A stretch of DNA of 64,000 nt from Microbispora hainanensis (lineage in GTDB: Bacteria; Actinomycetota; Actinomycetes; Streptosporangiales; Streptosporangiaceae): the NCBI RefSeq assembly GCF_036186745.1, contig NZ_CP108086.1, positions 8,308,001-8,372,000 of the forward strand, written 5' to 3'. Shown one piece after another: positions 8,962 to 17,451 of this stretch. The position numbers and the translations under genes are program-made. The notes beneath the pieces were generated by a model. That model saw only the letters and a program-made list of their open reading frames with translations, did no database searches and was not told the DNA's origin. Position 1 is the first letter of the stretch, and the number at the start of each line of letters is the position of its first letter.

Positions 8962-11469
8962 TCAGACCGCGTCGTCGTCGGTCACGACGAGCCGGGCGAA
9001 GCCGTTCCCGATCGTCGCGTTGACCGGCACCGAGGCCACCACCTGGTAGGACTGCGGCTCGGCCGCCACCGCGGTGTCGCCGTTGACGGGCACCTGGAAG
9101 GACGCCTGCAGCGACCTGGCCGGGATGACGACCTCCTGTGCCGCCGAGGCGATCACCGGGGCGGCGCCGGTCGCGATCGCCTGGATCTGGACCGTCACCG
9201 GCGTGGGGCTCTTCTCCGACAGGCGCACCGTCATCGTGGCCGTGCCAGGGCCGTCGCCCTCGTCCACCGTGACGCTCTCCACCGACACCTGCGGCAGCTT
9301 GCCGGTGCGGGCGTCACCCGCGGCCACCGTGCCGAACGCGAGATCGGCGAGGTAGACCGCGCCCTTCTCGCTCGCGCCCGAGATCCGGATCTCGCTGATC
9401 TGCTGCGGCTTGAGGCCGGTGAGCGAGCTCAGCGGGACGCGTACGGTGCGCAGCCAGGTCTTGGGCAGCGGCGAGGCCGTGCCGGGGAACGCCGTGAGCG
9501 CGTCGCTCACCTCGGACACCTTGACGGTGCGGGACGCGCCGTGCTTGTCGGCGATCGTGACCGCGAGGTCCACGTCGCCGGTCGCCGTCTCGTCCCTCGC
9601 GACGCGGAAGGTGAGCGCGTCGTAGTGGGAGACGTTCTGGTCGCGGTTGTCGATCGGCACGGTCACCGTGCCCGTGGGGTCGCTCCAGGAGAACCGCAGC
9701 ACCGGCGTCGAGGCGACGTTGTTCGCGTACGTCGCGGGCGTCCACGACGGCGCCTGCGACGTGGTCAGCGTGGAGGCGCAGGACGGCAGGCCGCTCTGCG
9801 GCGAGCGGTCGAGCATGCCGGCGCAGATGACCGCGGTTGCCGAGCCGGAGACCCGCGTGGACGGCGCGAGCGACGTGAAGGAGGCCACGTCGAAGCGCTT
9901 GCTCGCGGGCGCCTGGGCGACGGCGTGCACGACGGCCCGCCCGGCGGAGGCGGTGGTGCCGCCGCTGCCGTCGAACAGCGGCAGCAGGCCCTGCTCACGG
10001 CCCTGGACGAGGCGGAAGAACCCCGCGATGTACGCGGTGCCGACGGCGTACTGCTCGGCGGCGGTCAGCCGCGACGGCGCGGTGCCGCCGCAGACCGGGT
10101 CGTTGCGGTTGGACCAGTCGTCGGACGCCGGCGCGTGCGCCACGCCCGGGGTCCACTCGGTGTTGAAGAAGTTGTGGTCGGCGCCCATGACCATCAGCGA
10201 GGAGCGGAAGGCGGGGTCGTCGTCCTCGGCGTATCGCGAGTCGTCGTAGAAGTGCTGGCCCTGCTGGTTGGAGACGTCGCCGTCGCAGTAGGGCAGGATG
10301 ACGGCCATCGGCGTGCCGGGCAGGGTCGCCCGTGCGAAGTCCGTCGGCGCGAGCGGGAGCACCGCCTTGATCCCGTACGGCTTGGCCCGGCCCGCGTTCA
10401 TCAGCGCGGCCTTGACGACGCCCTCGCCTCCGCGCGAGTGACCCATCAGGCCGACATCGGCCATGTCGAGGCGGCCCTTGAACAGGCTGACGAGCTTCGC
10501 GTCGCCCACGCCCCGGTCGGCGTCGGCGAGCAGGTCGAGGTGGCGCATGACGACCTCGCCCCGGGCCAGCGCGCCCCGGTCCTCGCTGTAGGGGTTGTCG
10601 GCGGCGTTGACGCCGTTGGCGCTGACCGACACGACGACGTAGCCGTGGCTCGCGAGCACGTCGGCGGGGCCGTCGTAGCCCTGGTAGCTGGCGATCGGCT
10701 GCTGCCCCGCCGGGCAGGGCCACTGGGTGTTGGACGACGTCCAGGCCGTCGGGTTGTAGCAGGCCGAGTGGCGGCCGTGCAGGAAGACGACCAGCGGGCG
10801 CTTGCCGCGGGCGCCCTCCGGCAGGTAGACCTTCGCCCGGATCTCGGCCGGACGGCCGCCGAGCCCCTCCAGGGTGATCGCGGTGTCACCGAAGTCGTAC
10901 TCGCCGTGGGTCACGGCGTACGGGCCGGGCGCGGCGGGGTCGACCGGCGCGGGATCCGGCTTGCCGGGCGGGCCCGGGGGGTTGCCGGGCGGGCCAGGCG
11001 GAGTGCCAGGCTTGCCGGGCGGAGTGCCAGGCTTGCCGGGCGGACCGGCGGGCGGACCGGCGGGCGGATCGGCCGGCGGGTCGGCGAGCATGGGCGTGGT
11101 CTTGGCGGCCGCCGCGGCGGCCTCGGGCACCTCGCCGTTCCAGGCCACGTCGACGGACGACGCGGAGGCGACGGCGGGGTCGGGGGTGACGACGGTCAGC
11201 GTCATGCCGTCGGGCGACTCCTCGGCCGGGCCGAGCGACCGGCCGTCCGCCGCGAGCTCGGGGACCGCGTCGCGGACCGGCAGGGGCGCGTTCAGGTGGA
11301 GTGTGACCCGGTGGCCGCCGCCGACGGGTTCGACGGTCCAGGTGCCGTCCTTCCCGACCGAGCCGGGCGGCTCTGCGTACGCGGGCCCTGCGATGAGGGG
11401 TGTGGACAGGGTCGCGGCCGTGACGGCCGCGGCGAGCGCCTTGGTCCAGGCGCGCACAGGGGAGCGCAT
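8962..11469 (-). CDS. secreted multidomain alpha/beta hydrolase with Calx-beta-like end
   Basis: 835-aa secreted protein. A Sec signal peptide (about residues 1-32, cut after AYA) is followed by a beta-rich domain, then a Pro/Gly linker with repeated PPGKPGTPPG-type units (about residues 130-190). An alpha/beta hydrolase domain follows, with VVFLHGRHSACYN (oxyanion region) and the nucleophile elbow GHSRGGEG. A carbohydrate-binding-like or jelly-roll segment comes next, and the C-terminus resembles a Calx-beta repeat (VESVTVDEGDGPGTATMTV). The enzyme is probably an extracellular esterase or lipase-like hydrolase on a polymer; the substrate is unknown. Start ATG 11469 has GAGAAAG upstream; an in-frame ATG at 11499 is an alternative. 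Confidence 0.75.
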   Translation of the reverse strand: MRSPVRAWTKALAAAVTAATLSTPLIAGPAYAEPPGSVGKDGTWTVEPVGGGHRVTLHLNAPLPVRDAVPELAADGRSLGPAEESPDGMTLTVVTPDPAVASASSVDVAWNGEVPEAAAAAAKTTPMLADPPADPPAGPPAGPPGKPGTPPGKPGTPPGPPGNPPGPPGKPDPAPVDPAAPGPYAVTHGEYDFGDTAITLEGLGGRPAEIRAKVYLPEGARGKRPLVVFLHGRHSACYNPTAWTSSNTQWPCPAGQQPIASYQGYDGPADVLASHGYVVVSVSANGVNAADNPYSEDRGALARGEVVMRHLDLLADADRGVGDAKLVSLFKGRLDMADVGLMGHSRGGEGVVKAALMNAGRAKPYGIKAVLPLAPTDFARATLPGTPMAVILPYCDGDVSNQQGQHFYDDSRYAEDDDPAFRSSLMVMGADHNFFNTEWTPGVAHAPASDDWSNRNDPVCGGTAPSRLTAAEQYAVGTAYIAGFFRLVQGREQGLLPLFDGSGGTTASAGRAVVHAVAQAPASKRFDVASFTSLAPSTRVSGSATAVICAGMLDRSPQSGLPSCASTLTTSQAPSWTPATYANNVASTPVLRFSWSDPTGTVTVPIDNRDQNVSHYDALTFRVARDETATGDVDLAVTIADKHGASRTVKVSEVSDALTAFPGTASPLPKTWLRTVRVPLSSLTGLKPQQISEIRISGASEKGAVYLADLAFGTVAAGDARTGKLPQVSVESVTVDEGDGPGTATMTVRLSEKSPTPVTVQIQAIATGAAPVIASAAQEVVIPARSLQASFQVPVNGDTAVAAEPQSYQVVASVPVNATIGNGFARLVVTDDDAV

Positions 11470-11499
11470 GTGGTTCTTTCTCCGAGTGCATTGCCCCAA

Positions 11500-11709
11500 G
11501 AAATCCGCTTGCGAGAGCTAGAGGAGTGATTCTTGGGGTTTGAGGGGTTGCATCCCGAATGAGATCGTCACCGGAGACCTGTACTGATTCACACCGGTTG
11601 CCGACCGATTAACGATCATTCACAAACGCCACCGGCCCACCGATGCCAGAACCGGTTACCGGCCAGTAGCATAGGATTCCGGAAGCTACTGACAAGTAGG
11701 AGCGAACCC
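11500..11709. promoter_or_regulatory. divergent promoter region with paired operators upstream of fadA
   Basis: Two related palindromes lie 30 bp apart just before fadA: TTACCGGCCAGTAG (11656-11669) and CTACTGACAAGTAG (11686-11699). They share the form YTAC-Y-GRC-M-AGTAG, as expected for a TetR-type fatty-acid regulator. The second overlaps the region just upstream of the fadA ribosome binding site (TAGGAG), which suggests repression. The cognate regulator is not obvious in the window. Confidence 0.5.
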
Positions 11710-12894
11710 GTGCCTGCGTCCCGTGAAGTCGTCTTCGTCGACGGCGTTCGGACGCCTTTCGGCAAGTCGGGCCCGAAGGGCCTGTACGCCGAGACGCGTG
11801 CCGACGACCTGGTAGTCCGCGTCATCCGCGAGCTGATGCGGCGCAACCCCGGCCTCCCCCCGGAGCGGGTGGACGAGGTCGCCATCGCGGCCACCACCCA
11901 GATCGGCGACCAGGGCCTGACCATCGGCCGGGCCGCGGCGGTGCTCGCCGGCCTGCCGAAGTCGGTCCCCGGCTACGCCATCGACCGCATGTGCGCCGGC
12001 GCGATGACCGCCGTCACCACCGTGGCGGGCGGCATCTCCTTCGGCGCGTACGACGTGGCCATCGCCGGCGGCGTCGAGCACATGGGCCGCCACCCCATGG
12101 GCGAGGGGGTGGACCCCAACCCCCGGTTCCTGTCCGAGCAGCTCGTGGACGGCTCGGCGCTGGTCATGGGCATGACCGCGGAGAACCTGCACGACCGCTA
12201 TCCGTCCATCACCAAGGAGCGCGCCGACGCCTTCGCCGTCGCCTCCCAGGAGAAGGCCGCCAAGGCGTACGCCGACGGCAAGATCCAGCGCGACCTCGTG
12301 CCGATGGCCACCCGCAAGGCCGCCGAAGGCTGGGGCCTGGCCACCGTGGACGAGCCCCCGCGCCCCGGCACGACGATGGAGGGCCTGCGCGGGCTGAAGA
12401 CCCCCTTCCGGCCGCACGGGCGGGTCACGGCGGGCAACGCCTCCGGCATCAACGACGGCGCGACCGGCTGCATCGTGGCCGCCGAGGACGTGGCCCGCGA
12501 GTTCGGCCTCACCCCGCGCATGCGGCTGGTGTCGTACGCCTTCGCCGGCGTCGACCCCGAGGTCATGGGCATCGGGCCGATCCCCTCCACCGAGCGCGCG
12601 CTGCGCCTGGCCGGGCTGTCCATCGGCGACATCGGCCTGATCGAGATCAACGAGGCGTACGCCGTCCAGGTGCTGGCCTTCCTGGAGCACTTCGGCATCG
12701 CCGACGACGACCCCCGGGTCAACCCGTACGGCGGCGCGATCGCGTTCGGCCACCCGCTCGCGTCGTCGGGCGTGCGGCTGATGACGCATCTGTCGCGGGA
12801 GTTCGCCGAGCGTCCGGACGTCCGCTACGGGATCACCACGATGTGCGTCGGCATGGGCATGGGCGGCACCGTCATCTGGGAGAACCTCGCATGA
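11710..12894 (+). CDS. fadA: acetyl-CoA acyltransferase (3-ketoacyl-CoA thiolase)
   Basis: 394-aa thiolase that cleaves 3-ketoacyl-CoA with CoA in beta-oxidation. The acyl-accepting Cys is in DRMCAGAMTAV (near residue 95), the His in AFGHPLASSG, and the second Cys in CVGMGMGG near the C-terminus; NEAYAVQ is the usual N-E-A motif. GTG start with TAGGAG upstream. The stop overlaps the ATG of fadB by 4 bp (ATGA), the classic coupling of the two subunits of a trifunctional complex. Confidence 0.95.
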   Translation: MPASREVVFVDGVRTPFGKSGPKGLYAETRADDLVVRVIRELMRRNPGLPPERVDEVAIAATTQIGDQGLTIGRAAAVLAGLPKSVPGYAIDRMCAGAMTAVTTVAGGISFGAYDVAIAGGVEHMGRHPMGEGVDPNPRFLSEQLVDGSALVMGMTAENLHDRYPSITKERADAFAVASQEKAAKAYADGKIQRDLVPMATRKAAEGWGLATVDEPPRPGTTMEGLRGLKTPFRPHGRVTAGNASGINDGATGCIVAAEDVAREFGLTPRMRLVSYAFAGVDPEVMGIGPIPSTERALRLAGLSIGDIGLIEINEAYAVQVLAFLEHFGIADDDPRVNPYGGAIAFGHPLASSGVRLMTHLSREFAERPDVRYGITTMCVGMGMGGTVIWENLA

Positions 12895-14996
12895 GCACGA
12901 TCGAGACCTGCAAGGCCCTCCTGGAGGGCAAGAACGCCGACGAGGTCGTCACCAAGGCGCTCGTGCGCGACGTCGAGCTTCCGTACGGCGCGGGCACGAT
13001 GGCCCTGATCACGCTCGACAACGGCCTCGACCACACCAAGCCCAACACGTTCGGCCCGCACGGCCTGTTCGCGCTGAACGACGCGCTCGACGCGATCGCC
13101 GCCCGCTCCGACCTGGCGGCCGTCGGCGTCGTCGGCAAGCCGTTCATCTTCGCCGTCGGGGCCGACCTCAAGGGCGCGGCGGCGGTGTCCTCCCGCGAGG
13201 AGGCGCTCGCCATCGGGCGGCTCGGGCACCACGTGTTCCGCCGCCTCGGCGAGCTGGACGTGCCGTCGTTCGCGTTCGTCAACGGCGCGGCGATGGGCGG
13301 CGGGCTGGAAATCGCCCTGCACTGCACCTACCGCACCGTGTCGTCAGGCGTCCCGGCGATCGCGCTGCCGGAGTGCTTCCTCGGCCTGGTGCCCGGATGG
13401 GGCGGCACCCAGCTCCTCCCCCGCCTGATCGGCCCGGAGAAGGCGCTCAAGCTCATCATCGAGAACCCGCTGTCGCAGAACCGCATGATCAAGGGCAGGG
13501 ACGCGTACGCCCTCGGCGTCGCCGACGCGATGTTCGAGCCCGCCGACTTCATCGAGGAATCACTGCGGTGGGCCGCCCAGGTGCTGCGCGGCGAGATCGC
13601 CGTCGAGCGGGCCGACCATACCGCCGAAGACTGGGCGCCGGTGATCGACCAGGCCAGGACCCTCGTCGACCTCAAGCTGCGGGGCGCCTCCCCCGCGCCC
13701 TACCGGGCGCTCGACCTCGTGGCCCTGGCCCGTACGGCGTCGCGCGACGAGGGCTTCGCCGCCGAGGACGAGGCGCTGGCCGACCTGCTCATGAGCGACG
13801 AGCTGCGGGCCGGGCTGTACGCCTTCGACCTGGTGCAGCGCCGGGCCAAGCGGCCGGCGGGCGCGCCGGACAAGTCGCTCGCCCGCCCGGTCACCAAGGT
13901 CGGCGTGGTGGGCGCCGGGCTGATGGCCTCGCAGCTCGCGCTGCTGTTCGCCCGCCGTCTGGAGGTGCCGGTCGTGCTGACCGACCTCGACCAGGCCCGG
14001 CTCGACAAGGGCGTGGGATATGTGCACGCCGAGGTCGACAAGCTGCTCGGCAAGGGCCGGATCTCCGCCGACCAGGCCAACCGGCTGAAGGGCCTGGTGA
14101 CCGGGTCGCTGACGAAGGACGTCTTCGCCGACGCCGACTTCGTGATCGAGGCGGTGTTCGAGGACCTCGCCGTGAAGCAGAAGGTCTTCGCCGAGGTGGA
14201 GGAGGTCGTCTCCGAGACCTGTGTGCTCGCCACCAACACCTCGTCGCTGTCGGTCACCGACATGGCGTCCGGCCTGCGGCACCCCGAGCGGGTCGTGGGC
14301 TTCCACTTCTTCAACCCGGTCGCGGTGCTGCCGCTGCTGGAGATCGTCCGGGGCGCCGCCACCGACGACGCGACCTTGGCCACGGCCTTCGCAGTCGGCA
14401 AGACGCTGAAGAAGTCGTGCGTGCTGGTCAAGGACGCGCCCGCGTTCGTCGTCAACCGGCTGCTGACCCGCTTCATGGGCGAGGTCACGGCGGCGGCCGA
14501 CGAGGGCACCCCGCTGGAGGTCGCCGACCACGCGCTCGACTCGCTCGGCCTGCCGATGACGCCGTTCGCGCTGCTCCAGCTCGTCGGCCCGGCCGTCGCG
14601 TTGCACGTCGCCGAGACCATGCACGCGGCGTTCCCCGACCGGTTCGGCGTATCGGAGAACCTCGCCAAGCTGGTCGCGGCGGGCAAGCCCGGCCTCTACG
14701 GCGCGGACTTCCAGATCGACCCGGAGGTGCGCGCGCTGTTCGAGGGCGGCTCGTCCCCGTCCACGGGCGAGGAGGTGCGGCTGCGCGCGCTGCGGGCCCT
14801 CGCCCAGGAGATCCGGCTCATGCTCGACGAGGGCGTGGTCGCCGCGCCGCAGGACATCGACCTGTGCATGATCCTGGGCGCCGGCTGGCCGTTCCACACC
14901 GGCGGCATCACGCCCTATCTCGACCGTACGGGCATCTCCGCGGAGGTCACCGGCTCCCGCTTCCTGGAGCCCGGCGTCGCCTCCGTACCTGCCTGA
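12891..14996 (+). CDS. fadB: fatty-acid oxidation multifunctional protein (enoyl-CoA hydratase / 3-hydroxyacyl-CoA dehydrogenase)
   Basis: 701-aa protein with an N-terminal crotonase domain (about residues 1-300) and C-terminal 3-hydroxyacyl-CoA dehydrogenase domains. In the first, FAVGADLKGA, NGAAMGGGLEIALHC and PECFLGLVPGWGGTQL give the oxyanion hole and catalytic Glu. In the second, KVGVVGAGLMASQLALL is the NAD-binding glycine motif and FHFFNPVAVLPLLEIV carries the catalytic His. It hydrates enoyl-CoA and oxidises the 3-hydroxyacyl-CoA for FadA. Coupled to fadA by an ATGA overlap. Confidence 0.94.
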   Translation: MSTIETCKALLEGKNADEVVTKALVRDVELPYGAGTMALITLDNGLDHTKPNTFGPHGLFALNDALDAIAARSDLAAVGVVGKPFIFAVGADLKGAAAVSSREEALAIGRLGHHVFRRLGELDVPSFAFVNGAAMGGGLEIALHCTYRTVSSGVPAIALPECFLGLVPGWGGTQLLPRLIGPEKALKLIIENPLSQNRMIKGRDAYALGVADAMFEPADFIEESLRWAAQVLRGEIAVERADHTAEDWAPVIDQARTLVDLKLRGASPAPYRALDLVALARTASRDEGFAAEDEALADLLMSDELRAGLYAFDLVQRRAKRPAGAPDKSLARPVTKVGVVGAGLMASQLALLFARRLEVPVVLTDLDQARLDKGVGYVHAEVDKLLGKGRISADQANRLKGLVTGSLTKDVFADADFVIEAVFEDLAVKQKVFAEVEEVVSETCVLATNTSSLSVTDMASGLRHPERVVGFHFFNPVAVLPLLEIVRGAATDDATLATAFAVGKTLKKSCVLVKDAPAFVVNRLLTRFMGEVTAAADEGTPLEVADHALDSLGLPMTPFALLQLVGPAVALHVAETMHAAFPDRFGVSENLAKLVAAGKPGLYGADFQIDPEVRALFEGGSSPSTGEEVRLRALRALAQEIRLMLDEGVVAAPQDIDLCMILGAGWPFHTGGITPYLDRTGISAEVTGSRFLEPGVASVPA

Positions 14997-15030
14997 ACCA
15001 GCCTGAATCGGCCTGAACCGTCCTGAACCG
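14991..15030 (+). repeat. 10-bp tandem repeat x4 over the fadB stop codon
   Basis: Unit GCCTGAACCR repeats four times (14991, 15001, 15011, 15021) with one or two changes. The TGA in the first unit is the fadB stop, so the stop is repeated every 10 bp, in successive frames. Confidence 0.9.
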
Positions 15031-15037
15031 GCTGAGC

Positions 15038-15057
15038 GAGCCGGCTTTCGCCGGCTC
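15038..15057 (+). terminator. short hairpin downstream of fadAB
   Basis: Perfect 8-bp arms (GAGCCGGC / GCCGGCTC) with a 4-base TTTC loop, directly after the stop repeats. Probably works with the next, larger hairpin. Confidence 0.6.
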
Positions 15058-15061
15058 TGGC

Positions 15062-15101
15062 GGATCACCGGGGCCCCTGTCGCGCGGGGCCCCGGTGATC
15101 C
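15062..15101 (+). terminator. strong hairpin terminator after fadAB
   Basis: Perfect 16-bp arms starting GGATCACCGGGG with an 8-base loop. This is the likely transcription end of the fadAB operon. Confidence 0.85.
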
Positions 15102-15203
15102 ACCGCACCAGTCACCGGCCTGACGGCTCCGCCTTCCCGCTCCGCCGGCCCGGAAGATGTCGGCCCTTCTCTGTACGCTCTATGAGCGGGAAGGGAGCAG
15201 GCC

Positions 15204-15536
15204 ATGACAGCGCAACCGCACGACTTCGTGTCCCGTGAGACGCCGTTGCCCGAGAAGAACCTGCGGGCCATCCGCGCCGCGTTGGTCGTTCCCCAGGACC
15301 GCGAGGCGTTCGACGCGGGACTCAAGGCAGTGCTCGACGAGGTCAGGGTCAGCTTGGACCTGGGGGCGCTGAACGCGTTCGTGCACCGGTGGTGGATCTC
15401 CGCCTGCGACTCGGTGCGCGATCCCCAAGGCCGCCGGCAGATGCACGAACGGGCCGAACATGTCCTCGCCGGGGAACCCCGCTCCGAGGGGAAGCCATGG
15501 CGCGAGATCCTCGCCGCTCGCGGGATCGATGTGTAG
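15204..15536 (+). CDS. DUF6247 family protein
   Basis: 110-aa soluble protein. It matches the actinomycete DUF6247 pattern: LPEKNLRAIRAALVVPQDREAF, then FDAGLKAVLDEVRVSLDL, FVHRWWISACDSVRDP and a C-terminal GKPWREILAARGI. The family is often encoded with a small toxin-like partner, so an antitoxin-like role is possible but unproven. Here no intact partner follows. Start ATG 15204 has GGGAAGGGAG about 10 bases upstream. Confidence 0.75.
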   Translation: MTAQPHDFVSRETPLPEKNLRAIRAALVVPQDREAFDAGLKAVLDEVRVSLDLGALNAFVHRWWISACDSVRDPQGRRQMHERAEHVLAGEPRSEGKPWREILAARGIDV

Positions 15537-15676
15537 GTGTTCAAGCTCGTCGTCGATCCGAGCCGAAGCCCGCGCTGAGGGTGACGGTCTGCCTGCTACG
15601 GGGGAAGGCGCTCTACCGCTTCCGAGGAGGCTGAGGTGGGCCACCTCCAGAAGCTCCGAAGCAGAGCACGGGACCG
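15537..15676 (+). other. possible remnant of a DUF6247 partner gene
   Basis: A GTG at 15538 opens a short frame (FKLVVDPSRSPR, then stop), and a different frame downstream reads RVTVCLLRGKALYRFRGG to 15634. Together they could be decayed pieces of a small RelE-like toxin, but the similarity is weak and the stretch may be plain non-coding DNA. Confidence 0.2.
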
Positions 15677-15719
15677 CGCGGCGAGCCGTCACGCCACATC
15701 GGCGCGACGGCTCGCCGCG
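15677..15719. terminator. bidirectional hairpin terminator
   Basis: Perfect 14-bp arms (15677-15690 and 15706-15719) with a 15-base loop, between the DUF6247 gene and the convergent alkene reductase gene. Confidence 0.75.
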
Positions 15720-15732
15720 GTTCCGTACGCGG

Positions 15733-16806
15733 TCAGGCCGCGTGGTGGTAGGCGGGGTAAGTGAGGTAGCCCGCGTCGCCGCCCTGATACCAGGTGGCCT
15801 TGTCGTCCGGCGCGATGGGCAGCCCCTGGCGCAGCCGCTCCACGAGGTCGGGGTTGGCGATGAACGCGCGGCCGAAGCTGATCAGGTCGGCGCCGAGCCC
15901 CAGCCAGTGATCGGCCGCCGCCTTGTCCGTCTTCCGGGGGCCCGTCGGGAAGGCCGGGTTGACGATGAGCGTGCCGGGCCAGGCCTTGCGCAGCTCGACC
16001 AGCACGTCCTCGTCCGTGGTGGCCTCCAGGTGGATGTAGGCGAGATTCAGGGGAGCCAGCGCGGCGAGGAGCGCGCCGTACAGCTCGGGGACGTCGTGCT
16101 CCTCCGCGCCCCACAGACCCGCGCCCGGCGAGAGCCGGATGCCCGTACGGTCGCCGCCCACCGCCTCGACCGTCGCCGTCACGGCCTCCACCGCGAAGCG
16201 GATGCGGCCTTCGATCGACCCGCCGTACGCGTCGGTGCGCAGGTTGGCGGTGCTCGACAGGAACTGGGAGATGAGATAGCCGTTCGCACCGTGCAGTTCG
16301 ACGCCGTCGAAGCCGGCGTCGACCGCCCGGACGGCGGCCCGCGCGTACGACAGGGCGTGCTCGGGCACCTCTGCGGTCTCCAGCGCCCTCGGCACGGGCG
16401 CCGGCTTGGGCCCCGACGGGGTGAACACCTCGCCGGGCGCGGGGACGGCCGAGGGACCCACGGGCTGCGTTCCCGTGGTGTCGGGGTGGGAGACGCGGCC
16501 TCCGTGCATGAGCTGGGCGAAGATGCGGCCGCCGTTGGTGTGGACCGCGTCGGTGACCGGCCGCCACGACGCGACCTGCTCGTCGGTGTGCAGCCCGGGC
16601 GTGCCGGGGTTGGACTGCCCGACGAGGCTCGGCTGCACGCCCTCGGTCACGATGAGCCCGGCGGTGGCGCGCTGGGCGTAGTAGGTCGCCATCGACGGTG
16701 TCGCCAGGCCGCCCGCCGCCGCGCGGACCCGGGTCATCGGGGCCATCACCACACGGTTGGGCAGGGTCAGCGAACCAAGCTGGTGGCGGTCGAAAAGGGT
16801 CGTCAT
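15733..16806 (-). CDS. Old Yellow Enzyme-type alkene reductase (NADH:flavin oxidoreductase)
   Basis: 357-aa FMN-dependent TIM-barrel enzyme that reduces activated C=C bonds of unsaturated carbonyls and related electrophiles with NAD(P)H. Landmarks are NRVVMAPMTRVRA at the start (FMN site), QLMHGGRVSH, the substrate-binding His/Asn pair in HGANGYLISQFLS, the NxRTDxYGG motif (ANLRTDAYGGS) and the phosphate-binding end FGRAFIANPDLVERL. It is divergent from a MerR-type regulator gene, with a MerR-style promoter between them, so it is probably induced by electrophiles or redox stress. Confidence 0.93.
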   Translation of the reverse strand: MTTLFDRHQLGSLTLPNRVVMAPMTRVRAAAGGLATPSMATYYAQRATAGLIVTEGVQPSLVGQSNPGTPGLHTDEQVASWRPVTDAVHTNGGRIFAQLMHGGRVSHPDTTGTQPVGPSAVPAPGEVFTPSGPKPAPVPRALETAEVPEHALSYARAAVRAVDAGFDGVELHGANGYLISQFLSSTANLRTDAYGGSIEGRIRFAVEAVTATVEAVGGDRTGIRLSPGAGLWGAEEHDVPELYGALLAALAPLNLAYIHLEATTDEDVLVELRKAWPGTLIVNPAFPTGPRKTDKAAADHWLGLGADLISFGRAFIANPDLVERLRQGLPIAPDDKATWYQGGDAGYLTYPAYHHAA

Positions 16807-16854
16807 TCCTGCGTGCCTTTCCAGACGTTCCTGCAGAGGGACGCGTCCGCCGGC

Positions 16855-16905
16855 TGGACACGCGACTACGCTAAGACCTGACATTGACGTCAGATGCAAG
16901 CGTTA
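16855..16905 (-). promoter_or_regulatory. MerR-type promoter with operator in a long spacer
   Basis: On the minus strand, TTGCAT is followed after 19 bp by TTAGCG, close to a -35/-10 pair with the over-long spacer typical of MerR-activated promoters. The spacer holds the dyad CTGAC-N6-GTCAG (16878-16893). This fits activation of the alkene reductase by the adjacent MerR protein. Confidence 0.6.
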
Positions 16906-16932
16906 GAGCCGGGTTTCTCTCAAGGAGGCGCG

Positions 16933-17301
16933 ATGCGAATCGGCGAGCTGGCGGCGCGGGCCGGGGTGAGCGTCCGTTCCCTGCGCTACTACGAGGAGCA
17001 GGGCCTGCTCACCAGCACGCGCAGCCCCAGCGGCCAGCGCCACTACACCGACGGCGAGGTCGAGCGGGTGCGGCTCATCCAGCGCATGTACGGCGCGGGG
17101 CTGTCCAGCCGGACGATCGCCGAGGTGCTCCCCTGTGTCGACTCGCCGAGCGAGCGGAACTCCGACGAGGCGTTCGAGCGGCTGGTCCAGGAGCGGGACC
17201 GGATCAACCGCAACATCGACGAGCTCGTCCAGGCCCGCGACGCCCTCGACCGGCTCATCGATATCAACCGCGCCCACCGCGCCCGGCTGGTGCGTCACTG
17301 A
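16933..17301 (+). CDS. MerR family transcriptional regulator
   Basis: 122-aa regulator with an N-terminal winged helix (MRIGELAARAGVSVRSLRYY, residues 1-20), the wing segment EEQGLLTSTRSPSGQRHY and a C-terminal dimer coiled coil (EAFERLVQERDRINRNIDEL). Start ATG 16933 has a perfect AAGGAGG 4 bases upstream. One Cys is present (VLPCVDSP); it sits in the effector region and could sense electrophiles, but metal-type Cys pairs are absent. Probable activator of the divergent alkene reductase. Confidence 0.92.
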   Translation: MRIGELAARAGVSVRSLRYYEEQGLLTSTRSPSGQRHYTDGEVERVRLIQRMYGAGLSSRTIAEVLPCVDSPSERNSDEAFERLVQERDRINRNIDELVQARDALDRLIDINRAHRARLVRH

Positions 17302-17401
17302 TCCCTCTCTGCGAGCGCGACGGGGCGCCGCGCTCGCTCCCCGCTGCGGGAGTCCGCCACGGCCCTCCCGCTGCGTGCCGTACACGGCGCGGTGGAACGG
17401 G

Positions 17402-17440
17402 CGCGGCGCGGTCGCCCGCAGCAGGAGCGACCGCGCCGCG
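17402..17440. terminator. bidirectional hairpin terminator
   Basis: Perfect 14-bp GC-rich arms with an 11-base loop between the merR gene and the convergent esterase gene. Confidence 0.8.
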
Positions 17441-17451
17441 ACGGTGGTCGA

